The notes: generated by a model from the sequence alone, not told the origin. DNA of 64,000 nt from JANQPX01 sp041398025 (GCA_041398025.1 JAWKVM010000014.1:186001-250000), one strand, 5' to 3'; positions 25,837-34,641 are shown, counted from the stretch's first letter. Numbers and translations are program-made.

Positions 25837-26136
25837 CTAGACACGCCAGAACGGCTTGTTCTGCTCGTCGATCACGTCCTGACGCGTGAGGCCGACGTCC
25901 CGAAGCAGCCGATCGTCCAGCATGGCGAGCCTCTTTTGCTGCGCGTGTCTCGTTGCCCAGCGATTGATCCAGGCGACAAATCGCCCGCCCAGAGAACGCC
26001 TCCACGGCCGCAACTCCAAGGGCGGCATGGCGTCGTAGAGCGGCTTTTGGGTGATCAGCTCATGGGCCGGCGACACCATCGCCGTCATCGTGGTGAACAG
26101 GGAGCCAAAAGGCTGAACCGCGTTAGTTTTGCTCAT
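25837..26136 (-). CDS. DUF1127 domain protein
   Basis: Short basic protein of 99 aa that ends in the DUF1127 box: RLAMLDDRLLRDVGLTRQDV followed by NKPFWR. DUF1127 proteins in alphaproteobacteria bind RNA and affect phosphate and carbon metabolism in studied cases; nothing more can be said here. I chose ATG 26136 because GGAGG lies 6 nt upstream; an in-frame ATG at 26148 overlaps that site. It is divergent from a LysR gene, which may control it. Confidence 0.88.
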   Translation of the reverse strand: MSKTNAVQPFGSLFTTMTAMVSPAHELITQKPLYDAMPPLELRPWRRSLGGRFVAWINRWATRHAQQKRLAMLDDRLLRDVGLTRQDVIDEQNKPFWRV

Positions 26137-26261
26137 TCCAACCTCCATAATCCTGCATTGGGATTTTGCGTGTTCGATGGATATGGCTTATAGTTATGCT
26201 TGTTATCGCGAGAGCACAAACGACGATCCTTCATGAGAAGCATGAGAAAAACTTATCCGAT

Positions 26262-27167
26262 GTGGCGACCTTGAGCCGCCTGCCGCCCCTCAACGCCATG
26301 CGCAGCTTCGAGGCTGCGGCGCGCCATCTGAGCTTCACCAGGGCGGCCGACGAGCTGTTCGTCACCCAGGCAGCGGTGAGCCACCAGATCAAGGCGCTGG
26401 AGCAGGATCTCGGCGTGTCGTTGTTCCGGCGTCTCAACCGTGCGCTGGCACTGACCGACGAGGGCCAGGCGCTGCTGCCCTATGTGCGCAGCGCCTTCGA
26501 GCAGCTCACGGCCGGCGTGCGCGAACTCGAGCAGTTCTGCAGCGGCGGCTCGCTCACCCTCAGCACCACGCCGTCCTTCGCCAGCCATTGGCTGGTCGGC
26601 AGGCTTGGCCGCCTGCATGTCACCCATCCCGAGATCGAACTCCGCCTGAACGCCACGGAGCGGCTGGTCGACTTCATGCGCGAGGATATCGACTGCGGCG
26701 TGCGCCATGGTGATGGCGCGTGGCCCGGCCTGAGGGCTGACAGGCTGTTCCAGGCGACCCTGACCGCGGTCTGCAGCCCGGCTTTCCTGGCAGGTGCCAA
26801 ACCGCTCGAGCAGCCCGCGGATCTCGCCCACCACACCTTGCTGCATGCGCTCGACAGCCCGGACGAATGGCGGCTCTGGCTGCGAGCTGCCGGTGTCGAG
26901 GGCATCGATGCCGGGCGCGGGCCGCGTTTCGACAACAGTGAGCTGACGCTAAAGGCGGCGGCGAGCGGCCTCGGCGTCGCGATCGCGCGTGTCGAGCTGA
27001 TTCAGGATGATCTGGCGAATGGCCAGCTGGTCGAGCCGTTCAGTCTCCTGCTCGACAGCCAGTGTGCCTATTACTTTGTGGCGCCGGAAGCCACGGCCGA
27101 CCAGCCGAAGATCGCAACGCTCCGGGAATGGCTGCTGGAGGAAGCCGCCGCTGCCAGACCAGGCTGA
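26262..27167 (+). CDS. LysR-family regulator, GcvA-like
   Basis: Transcription factor with an N-terminal winged helix (RLPPLNAMRSFEAAARHLSF, then ADELFVTQAAVSHQIKALE) as in GcvA-type regulators, and a C-terminal effector domain of periplasmic-binding fold (SLTLSTTPSFASHWLVGRLG; DFMREDIDCGVRHGDGAWPG). GTG 26262 gives 301 aa, the usual size. The frame can extend to a TTG at 26166, and no clear ribosome site decides. Divergent from the DUF1127 gene and probably regulates it or itself; the effector is unknown. Confidence 0.88.
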   Translation: MATLSRLPPLNAMRSFEAAARHLSFTRAADELFVTQAAVSHQIKALEQDLGVSLFRRLNRALALTDEGQALLPYVRSAFEQLTAGVRELEQFCSGGSLTLSTTPSFASHWLVGRLGRLHVTHPEIELRLNATERLVDFMREDIDCGVRHGDGAWPGLRADRLFQATLTAVCSPAFLAGAKPLEQPADLAHHTLLHALDSPDEWRLWLRAAGVEGIDAGRGPRFDNSELTLKAAASGLGVAIARVELIQDDLANGQLVEPFSLLLDSQCAYYFVAPEATADQPKIATLREWLLEEAAAARPG

Positions 27168-27265
27168 GGACATGACCGAGACGAGCGTCGGACCGTCTGG
27201 TCACAAGTCTGGACCGCTCTTTACCTAGTCTTCACTGGCCCCGAAGCTGCGCGTTGTTTCACGAT

Positions 27266-27373
27266 TTCTTAACCCAAAACGCCTAGGATGATCTTGCTGG
27301 TCCATGCGATCCTGGGAATCCGTCCGCCCGCCAACTCTGATCAGGCGGTGAAACCCAGGCACTCCCGGTCGGA
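27266..27373. repeat. LIR element, copy 3, right arm degenerate
   Basis: CTTAACCC (27268-27275) is followed by the intact left arm CTGGTCCATGCGATCCTGGG starting at 27297. The right arm is reduced to ACTCCCGGTCGG. It lies between the convergent LysR and metallo-hydrolase genes. Confidence 0.7.
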
Positions 27374-27505
27374 AGGATGGCGGGGAGCCGGAGGAGATGG
27401 GAGGAAGTCGAGCTGAGGCGAAGCCTTGCCTGGCGATCCCGGCCGGACAACCCATCCCTGACATCCCGACCTGGTGTCGCTCGCGTTGGAAACTATCGCA
27501 TCGGC

Positions 27506-27575
27506 CCTCGCAAACCTGGCCGCATACCCTCGATCCAGGTTCTGCCGGTCCGAGTCCATGAGGTGGCCATGCCAC
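27506..27575 (-). repeat. 70-nt post-stop element (PSE), copy after the metallo-hydrolase gene
   Basis: It starts directly after the TAA at 27576. Stem-loop GTGGC-ATG-GCCAC, then GGACTCGGACCGG, ACCTGG, and GGTATGCGGCCAGGTTTGCG. Same length and layout as the other three copies. Confidence 0.78.
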
Positions 27576-29165
27576 TTAGGGGAGCTGGGCGTGGAGCTTG
27601 GCGAGGAGAGCGCGGCGCTGGTCGTGGTCGGGCATCGCTTCGAGCGTCTTGCCGAGCTTCAAGAGCAGGGCGGCGTAGTCGTTGTACCAATCGGTCGCGA
27701 TTTCGGCGGGGGCGACGCGCGATTTTTCGCGAACGGTCGCAGGCTTTTGCCCTGGCTCGATGGTCAGCATCGCGCGTTCGTCGAGGCCGGGGAGGATGAT
27801 GCGCTCGGCCTCCAGGCCTTCGGCGACCAGGTGGTCCTTCAGGACTTTACGCGCGCCGTCGTCGCCATGGGTGAGAAAAAGTCCGGCGTGGACGGGGAGG
27901 CGTTCCTTGATCCAGGCGATCAGCTCGCCCTGATCGGCATGGGCGGAGTAGTTGCCGATCCTGCGGATGCGCGCGTTGACCTTGATCTCACGGCCATGGA
28001 TGCGCACCGCTTCTTCGCCTGACAGGATGAGGCTGCCGAGGGTGCCCGGTGCCTGGTAGCCGACGAACAGCACCGTGGCCTCGCGCTTGTAGAGATTGTT
28101 TCTGAGGTGATGGCGGATCCGTCCGGCGTCGCACATGCCTGAAGCCGCCATGATGATGGCGCCGCCCTTCAGATTGTTGATCGCCTTGCTGTCTTCGACC
28201 GAGGTGGTGAAGTGGAAATTCGGGTTCTTGAAGAGGTCGGCCTCGTCCATGTCGATGTCGTCGAGCGTCGAGGCGTGTTCGATGAACACCTTGGTCGCGT
28301 TGTTGGCGAGCGGACTATCGAGGAATACGGTCATCGGCGGGATCTGGCGCGCGGCCATGAGGACGCCGATGTCGTGCATCAGCTCCTGGGTGCGCTCGAC
28401 CGCGAAGGCCGGGATCAGGAGATTGCCGCCGGCCTCGTGGGCGTCGATGATCTCGCGTCTGAGCGCCTGACGCCGCTGCTCGACCGTGGCGTCCTCGCGT
28501 TCGCGGTCGCCATAGGTGCTCTCGGAGAGGATGTAGTCGAAGCCGGCGGGCGCGTCCGGCTCCAGGTGGAAGACTTTCTCGTCAGGGCCGAGGTCGCCGG
28601 AGAACAGCATGTGCACGGGCCGCGCCGCGCCGGCGTTGCTGACTTTCAGCTCGATCGAGGCGGAGCCCAGGATGTGGCCGGCGTTCCAGTAGCGCGCCTG
28701 GATCCCCGGCATGGGCTCGAACCAGCGCTCCATGGCGACGTCGTCGAACTGCTTGAGGCAGGCCTCGGCGTCCCTTTGGGTGTAGATCGGCTCGACCTCC
28801 GGCTTGCCGCGCCGACGGTTGCGCTTGTTCAGGCGTTCGACCTCGCTCTCCTGGATGTAGCCGCTGTCCGGCAGCATGAAGGAGGCGAGATCGACGGTGG
28901 GCGCGGTCGCATGGATCCGGCCGGTGAAGCCGTGCTTCACCAGCTTCGGGATCAGCCCGGTGTGGTCGATATGGGCATGGGTGACCAGAAGGGCGTCGAC
29001 CTTCGACGGCTCGAACGGGAATTCCCGATAGTTGAGCTCGCGCACGGTCGTGTTGCCCTGGAACATGCCGCAGTCGATCATCAGCCGGCCGCCGGCATGG
29101 CGGATTTCGTAGCAGGAGCCGGTAACCGTGCCGGCCCCGCCGTGAAAGATCAGCTCGGGCGTCAT
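27576..29165 (-). CDS. Beta-CASP metallo-beta-lactamase-fold RNA exonuclease-like protein
   Basis: 529 aa. Starts with HGGAGTVTGSCY; the zinc motif is VTHAHIDHTGLIP, then GHILGSASIE, FSGDLG, and the beta-CASP motifs STYGDRE and IPAFAVERTQEL, MAASGMCDAGRI and SAHADQ. This matches bacterial homologues of CPSF-73 with RNA nuclease activity (known for the family). Its start overlaps the stop of the LOG gene by 4 nt. A post-stop element follows its TAA. Confidence 0.92.
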   Translation of the reverse strand: MTPELIFHGGAGTVTGSCYEIRHAGGRLMIDCGMFQGNTTVRELNYREFPFEPSKVDALLVTHAHIDHTGLIPKLVKHGFTGRIHATAPTVDLASFMLPDSGYIQESEVERLNKRNRRRGKPEVEPIYTQRDAEACLKQFDDVAMERWFEPMPGIQARYWNAGHILGSASIELKVSNAGAARPVHMLFSGDLGPDEKVFHLEPDAPAGFDYILSESTYGDREREDATVEQRRQALRREIIDAHEAGGNLLIPAFAVERTQELMHDIGVLMAARQIPPMTVFLDSPLANNATKVFIEHASTLDDIDMDEADLFKNPNFHFTTSVEDSKAINNLKGGAIIMAASGMCDAGRIRHHLRNNLYKREATVLFVGYQAPGTLGSLILSGEEAVRIHGREIKVNARIRRIGNYSAHADQGELIAWIKERLPVHAGLFLTHGDDGARKVLKDHLVAEGLEAERIILPGLDERAMLTIEPGQKPATVREKSRVAPAEIATDWYNDYAALLLKLGKTLEAMPDHDQRRALLAKLHAQLP

Positions 29166-30034
29166 GACGCGGCTCCGTTGTGCTTATGCGGCTCGAGTCC
29201 GTGATAGTCGGCGATGATCGCCCAGGCCTGATCCGCGGTTTCGACATATTGGAAGAGGTCGAGGTCTTCCGGCGAGATCACGCCTTCCTCGACCATCGCC
29301 TCGAAATTGACCACGCGCCGCCAATAGCCTTCGTCGAACAGGAGCAGCGGGATGCGCTTGGCCTTGCCGGTCTGGATCAGGGTGAGCGCCTCGAACAGCT
29401 CGTCCATGGTGCCGAAGCCGCCGGGGAAGCAGACCAGGGCGCGGGCGCGCATCATGAAATGCATCTTGCGGATGGCGAAATAGTGGAACTGGAAGCAGAG
29501 CTCGGGCGTGATATAGGCGTTCGGCGCCTGCTCGTGGGGGAGCACGATGTTGAGGCCGATGCTCTCGGCATCGACGTCGGCGGCGCCGCGGTTGGCGGCC
29601 TCCATGATGCCGGGACCGCCGCCGGTCACCACCACGAACTCCCGGCCCTCGGAGCGATCCTTCTGGCCTTCGACCGACGCGATCTGAGCGAGGCGCCTGG
29701 CCTCCTCGTAGACGCGCTTCTTGTCGAGGACATGACCGGGCTTTCTCGCCAGGTCTTCGGGCGCGCAGCTATCCGGCGTCGGGACGCGCGCGCTGCCGAA
29801 GACCACTACGGTCGAGCGGATGTCATGCTCGGCGAGCAGCATTTCCGGCTTCAGCAGCTCGAGCTGGAAGCGTACCGGCCGGAGCTCGCGCCTGACCATG
29901 AAATCCATGTCGGCGAAGGCGAGACGGTAGGCGGGTGATCGGGTTTGCGGCGTTTCCACGACATCGTCGGCGCGCGCCATGTCTTCCCCGGCATGGGGAA
30001 AGCCGATGTCATGCTCGCTGATGGGTCTGGTCAC
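29162..30034 (-). CDS. LOG-family protein (TIGR00730-type nucleotide phosphoribohydrolase-like)
   Basis: Rossmann-like protein with VVFGSARVPTPDS, the nucleotide-binding VTGGGPGIMEAANRGA and the LOG motif PGGFGTMDELFEALTL. LOG proteins release cytokinin-type bases from nucleotides; bacterial long forms like this one probably cleave purine nucleotides. I prefer GTG 30034 (290 aa) since GGAG lies 7 nt upstream; ATG 30070 is the alternative. Overlaps the metallo-hydrolase gene by ATGA, so the two are co-translated, which hints at a shared RNA/nucleotide turnover role. Confidence 0.87.
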   Translation of the reverse strand: MTRPISEHDIGFPHAGEDMARADDVVETPQTRSPAYRLAFADMDFMVRRELRPVRFQLELLKPEMLLAEHDIRSTVVVFGSARVPTPDSCAPEDLARKPGHVLDKKRVYEEARRLAQIASVEGQKDRSEGREFVVVTGGGPGIMEAANRGAADVDAESIGLNIVLPHEQAPNAYITPELCFQFHYFAIRKMHFMMRARALVCFPGGFGTMDELFEALTLIQTGKAKRIPLLLFDEGYWRRVVNFEAMVEEGVISPEDLDLFQYVETADQAWAIIADYHGLEPHKHNGAAS

Positions 30035-30298
30035 GCGGGGTCTCCAAATGACGTGAGGATCATCCGGCATGCCAATGCCTGCCGGTTGCATTTGCGCGGA
30101 GGATGCCGACTGGCGGATCAGAACGCAACAGAGGAGAGTGCCTGGGGGCCGGCACTGCCCGCATGTGCTCTCCCGCACATGCAACAATCGGTCGCGTCCC
30201 CGGCGTTTCTTTGGCCAACACTCTTGCAATTCCAGTCCGTTGGCGACATATCAGCGCCTTCAACCTTCCGGGTTCATTCTGGTTTGCAGGAGAGCGAC

Positions 30299-30808
30299 AT
30301 GAGCCAGCACTCTCTTGCCCAAATTGGTGTGGACGCTGAGGCAGAGGCGGTGGACGCCCGAGCAGATGCGCAGATCCAAACGGGTAAGTTCGCCGACATC
30401 GATGACGAGACCAAGGCAGCTCTGGCCGAGGACGGTCCGAAAGACTACTTCATCGAAAGAAATGGCCTGCGCTACGCTGGCAGCCACCTGATTCTCGACC
30501 TTTGGGAGGCCGAGCATCTGGACGATGCCGAGGTCATCGAGATGGCGTTTCGCCGTGCGATCAAGGAAGCGGGCGCCACGCTGCTGCACATGCATTTTCA
30601 CGAGTTTTCCGACAATGGCGGCATCTCCGGCGTGGCCGTGCTCGCCGAGTCCCACATGTCGATCCACACCTGGCCCGAGCGCGCTTATGCGGCGGTCGAT
30701 ATTTTCATGTGCGGTGCCGCCGAGCCGCACAAGACCGTGCCGATCCTGAAGCACGCCTTCAAGGCGGGCCGGGTCAGCCTGTCGGAGCAGATGCGCGGCG
30801 TTCTCTGA
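30299..30808 (+). CDS. speD: S-adenosylmethionine decarboxylase proenzyme
   Basis: Pyruvoyl enzyme that supplies the aminopropyl donor for spermidine. The self-cleavage site is VLAESHMSIHTWPE, where Ser 118 becomes the pyruvoyl group, followed by His 123. The distal Cys lies in VDIFMCG (Cys 138), and HMHFHEFSDNGGISG precedes the cleavage site. At 169 aa it has about 45 more N-terminal residues than short SpeH-type enzymes. GGAG precedes the ATG. No speE follows; a repeat element lies downstream. Confidence 0.93.
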   Translation: MSQHSLAQIGVDAEAEAVDARADAQIQTGKFADIDDETKAALAEDGPKDYFIERNGLRYAGSHLILDLWEAEHLDDAEVIEMAFRRAIKEAGATLLHMHFHEFSDNGGISGVAVLAESHMSIHTWPERAYAAVDIFMCGAAEPHKTVPILKHAFKAGRVSLSEQMRGVL

Positions 30809-30820
30809 TCGATCGCGGAA

Positions 30821-30838
30821 GGGGCGGGCACCCGCCCC
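30821..30838 (+). terminator. Terminator-like hairpin after speD
   Basis: GGGGCGGG and CCCGCCCC are perfect inverse partners separated by 2 bases, 12 bp past the speD stop. The following sequence is only moderately T-rich (TCATTCTTTCTTC further on). Confidence 0.5.
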
Positions 30839-30887
30839 GACCGCATCGTTCATTCTTTCTTCACGATCTCACCGTATGCTGCATTCC

Positions 30888-30967
30888 GGTCCATGCGATC
30901 CTGGGAGTCCGTCCGCTCGCCAAGAAGCGGTTGGGCGGGGCTCGGACTCCCAGGATCGCATGGACCA
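30888..30967. repeat. LIR element, copy 4, perfect arms
   Basis: GGTCCATGCGATCCTGGGAG plus TCCG is matched by its exact inverse, CGGA followed by CTCCCAGGATCGCATGGACC, around a loop that is itself partly palindromic (CCGCTCGCC against GGGCGGGGC). Located between speD and copy 5. Confidence 0.82.
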
Positions 30968-31251
30968 GATGGCGATGATCGCAGGAAAAGATGAAGAAAC
31001 GGCCAAGGCCGTGTCGTTTGTGACGGGGTCAGGCGCGATCGGGCGAGTTGAAGGTGATCGGGTTTCATGTCTGGAGCGGATGCCGATCGGATGGGGTCGG
31101 TATGCGCGCTCTATCCTCTTGTTTTCACTGTATTTCCCAGCGGATCAGGTGTTTCCGCCTTACCAGGGAAAGCTCCAGGCCGTGATGTCATTCTTCCGGA
31201 AGTGGTTGTCGTTAACCAAATTCTAACCTGCCGTTCCTAAACGCGTGAACA

Positions 31252-31330
31252 GGTCCATGTGGCCCTGGGAATCCGCCCGCCCGCCGGAGATAGAGGCGCT
31301 GGGGAAAGACTCCCAAGGCCCTAGAGGCCT
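31252..31330. repeat. LIR element, copy 5, diverged
   Basis: GGTCCATGTGGCCCTGGGAA, then CCGCCCGCCCG, a loop, and GACTCCCAAGGCCCTAGAGG. The arms differ from the consensus at the GCGAT position, but both arms changed towards GGCC, so pairing is partly kept. A TTAACC-like end lies about 40 bp to the left. Confidence 0.6.
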
Positions 31331-31474
31331 GATGACAGACCGGAAGGGCAAAAAGCTCGTCGTTTCATTTGCGAGGCGGTGACGGCACCTCGTGACGTGT
31401 GATCGTAATCCAGCGTCGGACGGGGCGGAGCGACGGACAAGGCAGGGGGTGAAGCGCCCCGCTTCTCGCTCTGC

Positions 31475-33007
31475 TTACTCCGCGGCCGTCGCTGCCGCCT
31501 TCAGCGCCTCGCCCGGTTCGGGATAGGGCCAGAGCTGATCCATGGGGATGGACTTGCCGGTGTCGGTCTGGATGCGCACGTGGTAACGCCTGAGGCGTCG
31601 CGGCTCGTGTACGCCGCAGCTATGGGCGATGATGCCGACTTCCTTCTCCATGTTCTTGGCATAATGCGCGACGCGATATTGCTTTTCCCTGGGGACAAGG
31701 CCGCGCTGCAGGTCCTTGTCGTGGGTGGTGATGCCGGTCGGGCAGGTGTTCCTGTTGCATCTCATCGCCTGGATGCAGCCGAGCGCGAACATGAAGCCGC
31801 GCGCCGAGACCACGAAATCGGCACCGGCGCAAAGCGCCCAGGCGACATTGGTCGGCGTGACCAGCTTGCCGGAGGCGATCAGCTTCACCCGCTCCTTCAG
31901 ATCGTAGCGAACGAGCTGATCCGCGACCATCGGCAGGCTCTCCCAGATCGGCAGGCCCATATTGTCGATCAGGCTCTGCGGGGCAGCGCCGGTGCCGCCG
32001 TCGGCGCTGTCGACGGTGATGAAGTCAGGCGCGCTCTCGATGCCGCGGCGTTGCGCCTCCTCGAACAGCTTGCCCAGCCAGACGTCGCCTGAGATCACCG
32101 TCTTGAAGCCGGTGGGCTTGCCGGTGACGCGGCGCACGCGGTCGATGACGTCGAGAAGCTCCCCGGGATTGTCGATCTCGGCATGGCGGTTCGGGCTGAT
32201 GCTGTCCTCGCCGGCTGGAATGCCTCGGATCGCCGCGATTTCCGCTGTTACCTTGTGCCCCGGCAGGATGCCGCCCTTGCCGGGCTTGGCGCCCTGGCTG
32301 AGCTTGATCTCGAACATCCTGACCTGATCATGGGCCGCGATCCTGCGCAGCGCCTCGTCGCTGAGACTGCCGTCCTGGTTGCGGCAGCCATATTTCGCCG
32401 TGCCGATCTGGAAGACGATGTCGCATCCGCCCTCGAGATGAAATTCGGACATGGCGCCTTCGCCGGTGTTGTACCAGCAGCCGGCATGCTTGGCGCCGCG
32501 CGAGAGGGACTTCACGGCGACGCGCGAAAGGGCGCCGTAGGACATGCCGGAGATGTTGAAGATGCGGTCCTGGGTATAGGGTTTTTCGCAGTAGGGACCG
32601 ATGGTCACGGCCGAGGTGTCGACGGCGTCTTCGTCGAGCGTCGGGAAGGGGCAGGCGACGAACATCGGCGTGCCCACCGGACGGAGGTCGCGGGTCGAGC
32701 CGAAGGCGGTGGTGTTGTCCTCATCTCTGGACGCGCGATAGGCCCAGGTCCGCTGCGCCCGGTTGAACGGCAGCTCCTCCCGGTCCATCGCGAAGAAATA
32801 TTGCCGGAAGAATTCGCCCAGATGCTCGAAGACGCTGCGCAGCCTGCCGATGACCGGGTAGTTGCGCCGGACGGTGTTGGAGGTCTGGGTGCGGTCGATG
32901 ACGTAGAGCACCGCCACGCCGAGGATGATGCAGCCGATGGCGAAGACGAACAGCGTCGCCAGAAGATTGAGTGCGCTCAGCACGAAGCCCGGCAGCATCT
33001 GAAACAT
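31475..33007 (-). CDS. Membrane-anchored FMN-binding glutamate-synthase-like protein
   Basis: 510 aa. The N-terminus has two hydrophobic segments (about 5-40), then the GltB2/Glu_synthase TIM barrel: FNISGMSYGALS, GEGAMSEFHLEGGCDIVFQIG, KLSQGAKPGKGG, PPxD-type regions replaced by SISPNRHAEI, VDSADGGTGAAP, and CNRNTCPTGI, which carries the Cys cluster for a 3Fe-4S-like site. These stand-alone proteins are related to the synthase domain of glutamate synthase but lack the glutaminase domain. Function not established. ATG 33007 has GGAGG 8 nt upstream. Confidence 0.88.
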   Translation of the reverse strand: MFQMLPGFVLSALNLLATLFVFAIGCIILGVAVLYVIDRTQTSNTVRRNYPVIGRLRSVFEHLGEFFRQYFFAMDREELPFNRAQRTWAYRASRDEDNTTAFGSTRDLRPVGTPMFVACPFPTLDEDAVDTSAVTIGPYCEKPYTQDRIFNISGMSYGALSRVAVKSLSRGAKHAGCWYNTGEGAMSEFHLEGGCDIVFQIGTAKYGCRNQDGSLSDEALRRIAAHDQVRMFEIKLSQGAKPGKGGILPGHKVTAEIAAIRGIPAGEDSISPNRHAEIDNPGELLDVIDRVRRVTGKPTGFKTVISGDVWLGKLFEEAQRRGIESAPDFITVDSADGGTGAAPQSLIDNMGLPIWESLPMVADQLVRYDLKERVKLIASGKLVTPTNVAWALCAGADFVVSARGFMFALGCIQAMRCNRNTCPTGITTHDKDLQRGLVPREKQYRVAHYAKNMEKEVGIIAHSCGVHEPRRLRRYHVRIQTDTGKSIPMDQLWPYPEPGEALKAAATAAE

Positions 33008-33106
33008 CGTGTCCACCTCCGGCGGGGTCGGTCGTTCGCGATCGCTGCCCGGAGCTTAGCGGCTTTTCCGATCACCCGCCTTCACAATCGGGCAACGATC
33101 CGGTGA

Positions 33107-33553
33107 TCAGCGATCGGCGGTGAGATCGAGGGTCATCGCCTTGTGCGGGATGCCATCCTCGTCGAAGATGCCGCCATGGGCGACGAAGCCGAGCCTGGCA
33201 TAAAAATCGAGCGCGTGGGTCTGGGCGTGCAGCCTGGCCTCGGCGATGCCGTGGTTGCGCAGCCGCTGAAGCGCTGCCTCGAGCAGCGCCGCGCCGACCG
33301 ACTGGCCGCGCGCGTCCTTCAGGACCGCGACGCGCTCGATCTTCGCGCTGCCGTGATCGAGCGCGCGCAGGCGCAGCGTGCCGACCGGCGCGCCATCGAG
33401 CGTGGCGAGCAGATGTTCGGCCTGGTCGTCCAGGCCGTCGAATTCGAGCGGCAGGTCGACGCCCTGCTCGTCGACGAACACAGCCTCGCGAATGGCGAAG
33501 GCCGCGTCGCGCCCGGCACGGTCAGCGATATGGATGACTTCGACGCGACCCAT
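33107..33553 (-). CDS. GNAT-family N-acetyltransferase (ElaA/YjcF-like)
   Basis: 148 aa from ATG 33553. The pattern AFAIREAVFVDEQGVDLPLEFDG at the N-terminus and LRLRALDHGSAKIERVAVLKDARGQSVG for motif A are as in the small GNATs related to ElaA/YjcF; it ends FYARLGFVAHGGIFDEDGIPH. Substrate unknown. No clear ribosome site, so the start is tentative (frame open to 33604). Confidence 0.85.
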   Translation of the reverse strand: MGRVEVIHIADRAGRDAAFAIREAVFVDEQGVDLPLEFDGLDDQAEHLLATLDGAPVGTLRLRALDHGSAKIERVAVLKDARGQSVGAALLEAALQRLRNHGIAEARLHAQTHALDFYARLGFVAHGGIFDEDGIPHKAMTLDLTADR

Positions 33554-33650
33554 GAGAAAGCGGCTCGATCTCGTCCTTTCCGATCCGCAAAGCATAGACA
33601 CCACCCCCTCGGATTTGGCAAGACGGGCGGATGGCTAGGGAACCTGCCTG

Positions 33651-33881
33651 ATGAGAACGTTGCTGACGCTGGTCATTCTGCTGGGCCTTCTCGCCCTGTC
33701 GTCGCTGTTCGGCTACTGGGTGTGGACGGAACTCGGCGAGGTCGAGATGAGCGTCCATGGCTGGATCGCGCTCACGCTCGGCGTGGTCTTCACTTTCCTG
33801 GTGGGCGCCGGGCTGATGACGCTGGTCTTTTTCAGCAGCAGGCGCGGCTATGACGACCGCGCCAACCGTCCGGACAAGTGA
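33651..33881 (+). CDS. Small inner-membrane protein, 76 aa
   Basis: Two transmembrane segments (residues about 4-25 and 38-62) with a short polar link and a basic, polar end (RRGYDDRANRPDK). AGGGAAC precedes the ATG by about 8 nt. Similar two-TM small proteins are common in alphaproteobacteria. No function can be given. Confidence 0.65.
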   Translation: MRTLLTLVILLGLLALSSLFGYWVWTELGEVEMSVHGWIALTLGVVFTFLVGAGLMTLVFFSSRRGYDDRANRPDK

Positions 33882-34066
33882 GTGCTTGAATGTGGGAGCC
33901 ACAGAAAGCTGCGGTTACGTCAAGACAGACGCCCGGCGATCTGCTATGCACTCGTCTGCTTACAATAAATGCAATGATGGTCAATTCTGTCGTCGGACTG
34001 ACTTTGCGTCTCGAGAGCGTCATGTGAGCGGGGAGCGCACGGCATGCGAACGGGGACGAAACGAAT

Positions 34067-34555
34067 ATGAGAAGCAACATTTCCAGACGTCGCTGGACCT
34101 TGCCGGTCTTCGCCGTCGTGACGTTGGGGGCCGTCGCTGCGGCCGCCGCCTGGTATATGCAGGACCGTACCGCCATTCCGGGCGATCCCTCCGACCTCGA
34201 CCAGGTGGCCTTCGGGTCCCGGGTCTACGCCAGGATCTGTGCGAATTGTCATGGGGCGGAGCTGGATGGGCAGCTCGGCTGGGAGGAGCCGCTGAAGGAC
34301 GGTACGCGCCTTGCCCCTGCCCACAACGCCGATGGCAAGACCTGGCAGCGCTCGGACGAGACTCTGTTCGAGGTGGTCAAATTCGGCGGCGAGACGCTCA
34401 AGCCCGATGGCGGGGTCAGCCGCATGCCGGGCTTTGACGAGAAGCTGACCGACCATGAGATCTGGGCGGTGATCGCGTTCATCAAGAGCACTTGGCCGAG
34501 CAGCGTGCAGGATGCACAGCAAAGCGCGTCCGCGGAAGAGGGCAGCGATCCCTAG
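34067..34555 (+). CDS. Monoheme cytochrome c, membrane-anchored
   Basis: 162 aa. A single N-terminal hydrophobic helix (about 11-30) serves as signal or anchor. The heme site CANCH is at residues 58-62 and a likely distal Met lies in SRMPGF. The domain resembles small class I cytochromes c (GSRVYARICANCHG; then DHEIWAVIAFIKSTWP). Its electron partner is not evident. It is convergent with nadX, and a post-stop element of nadX fills the gap. Confidence 0.9.
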   Translation: MRSNISRRRWTLPVFAVVTLGAVAAAAAWYMQDRTAIPGDPSDLDQVAFGSRVYARICANCHGAELDGQLGWEEPLKDGTRLAPAHNADGKTWQRSDETLFEVVKFGGETLKPDGGVSRMPGFDEKLTDHEIWAVIAFIKSTWPSSVQDAQQSASAEEGSDP

Positions 34556-34571
34556 GCCATTCTGCCGGCAT

Positions 34572-34641
34572 CCTCGCAACCTGGGCGCATACCTCCGACC
34601 CTGGCGACGACGGACATCAGTCAATGATGTGGCCACACCAC
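34572..34641 (-). repeat. 70-nt post-stop element (PSE), copy after nadX
   Basis: It begins right after the nadX TAG (34642-34644). Stem-loop GTGG-TGTGG-CCAC, then TTGACTGATGTCCG, CGCCAGG and GGTATGCGCCCAGGTTGCG. Slightly more diverged than the other copies but equal in length and place. Confidence 0.7.

Larger units (their letters stand above)
27168..27575. other. Convergent intergenic region holding one LIR and one PSE element
   Basis: 408 bp between two convergent genes. The left part carries LIR copy 3, the right 70 bp carry a post-stop element. The 130 bp in between show no gene that I can support. Confidence 0.6.
30809..31474. other. Intergenic region with two LIR elements
   Basis: 666 bp between the convergent speD and flavoprotein genes. 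It holds a hairpin after speD and LIR copies 4 and 5. The stretch 30970-31240 has open frames but no ribosome site or recognisable protein, so I call no gene there. Confidence 0.55.

Noticed and set aside
31085..31115. GGTATGCG near 31092 as a remnant of the post-stop element
   Set aside because: Only a short match, not next to a stop codon and without the stem-loop or flanking blocks.
30888..31330. Two nearby palindromic repeats as a possible CRISPR array
   Set aside because: Only two units 280 bp apart, no regular spacers and no cas gene; they belong to the dispersed LIR family.
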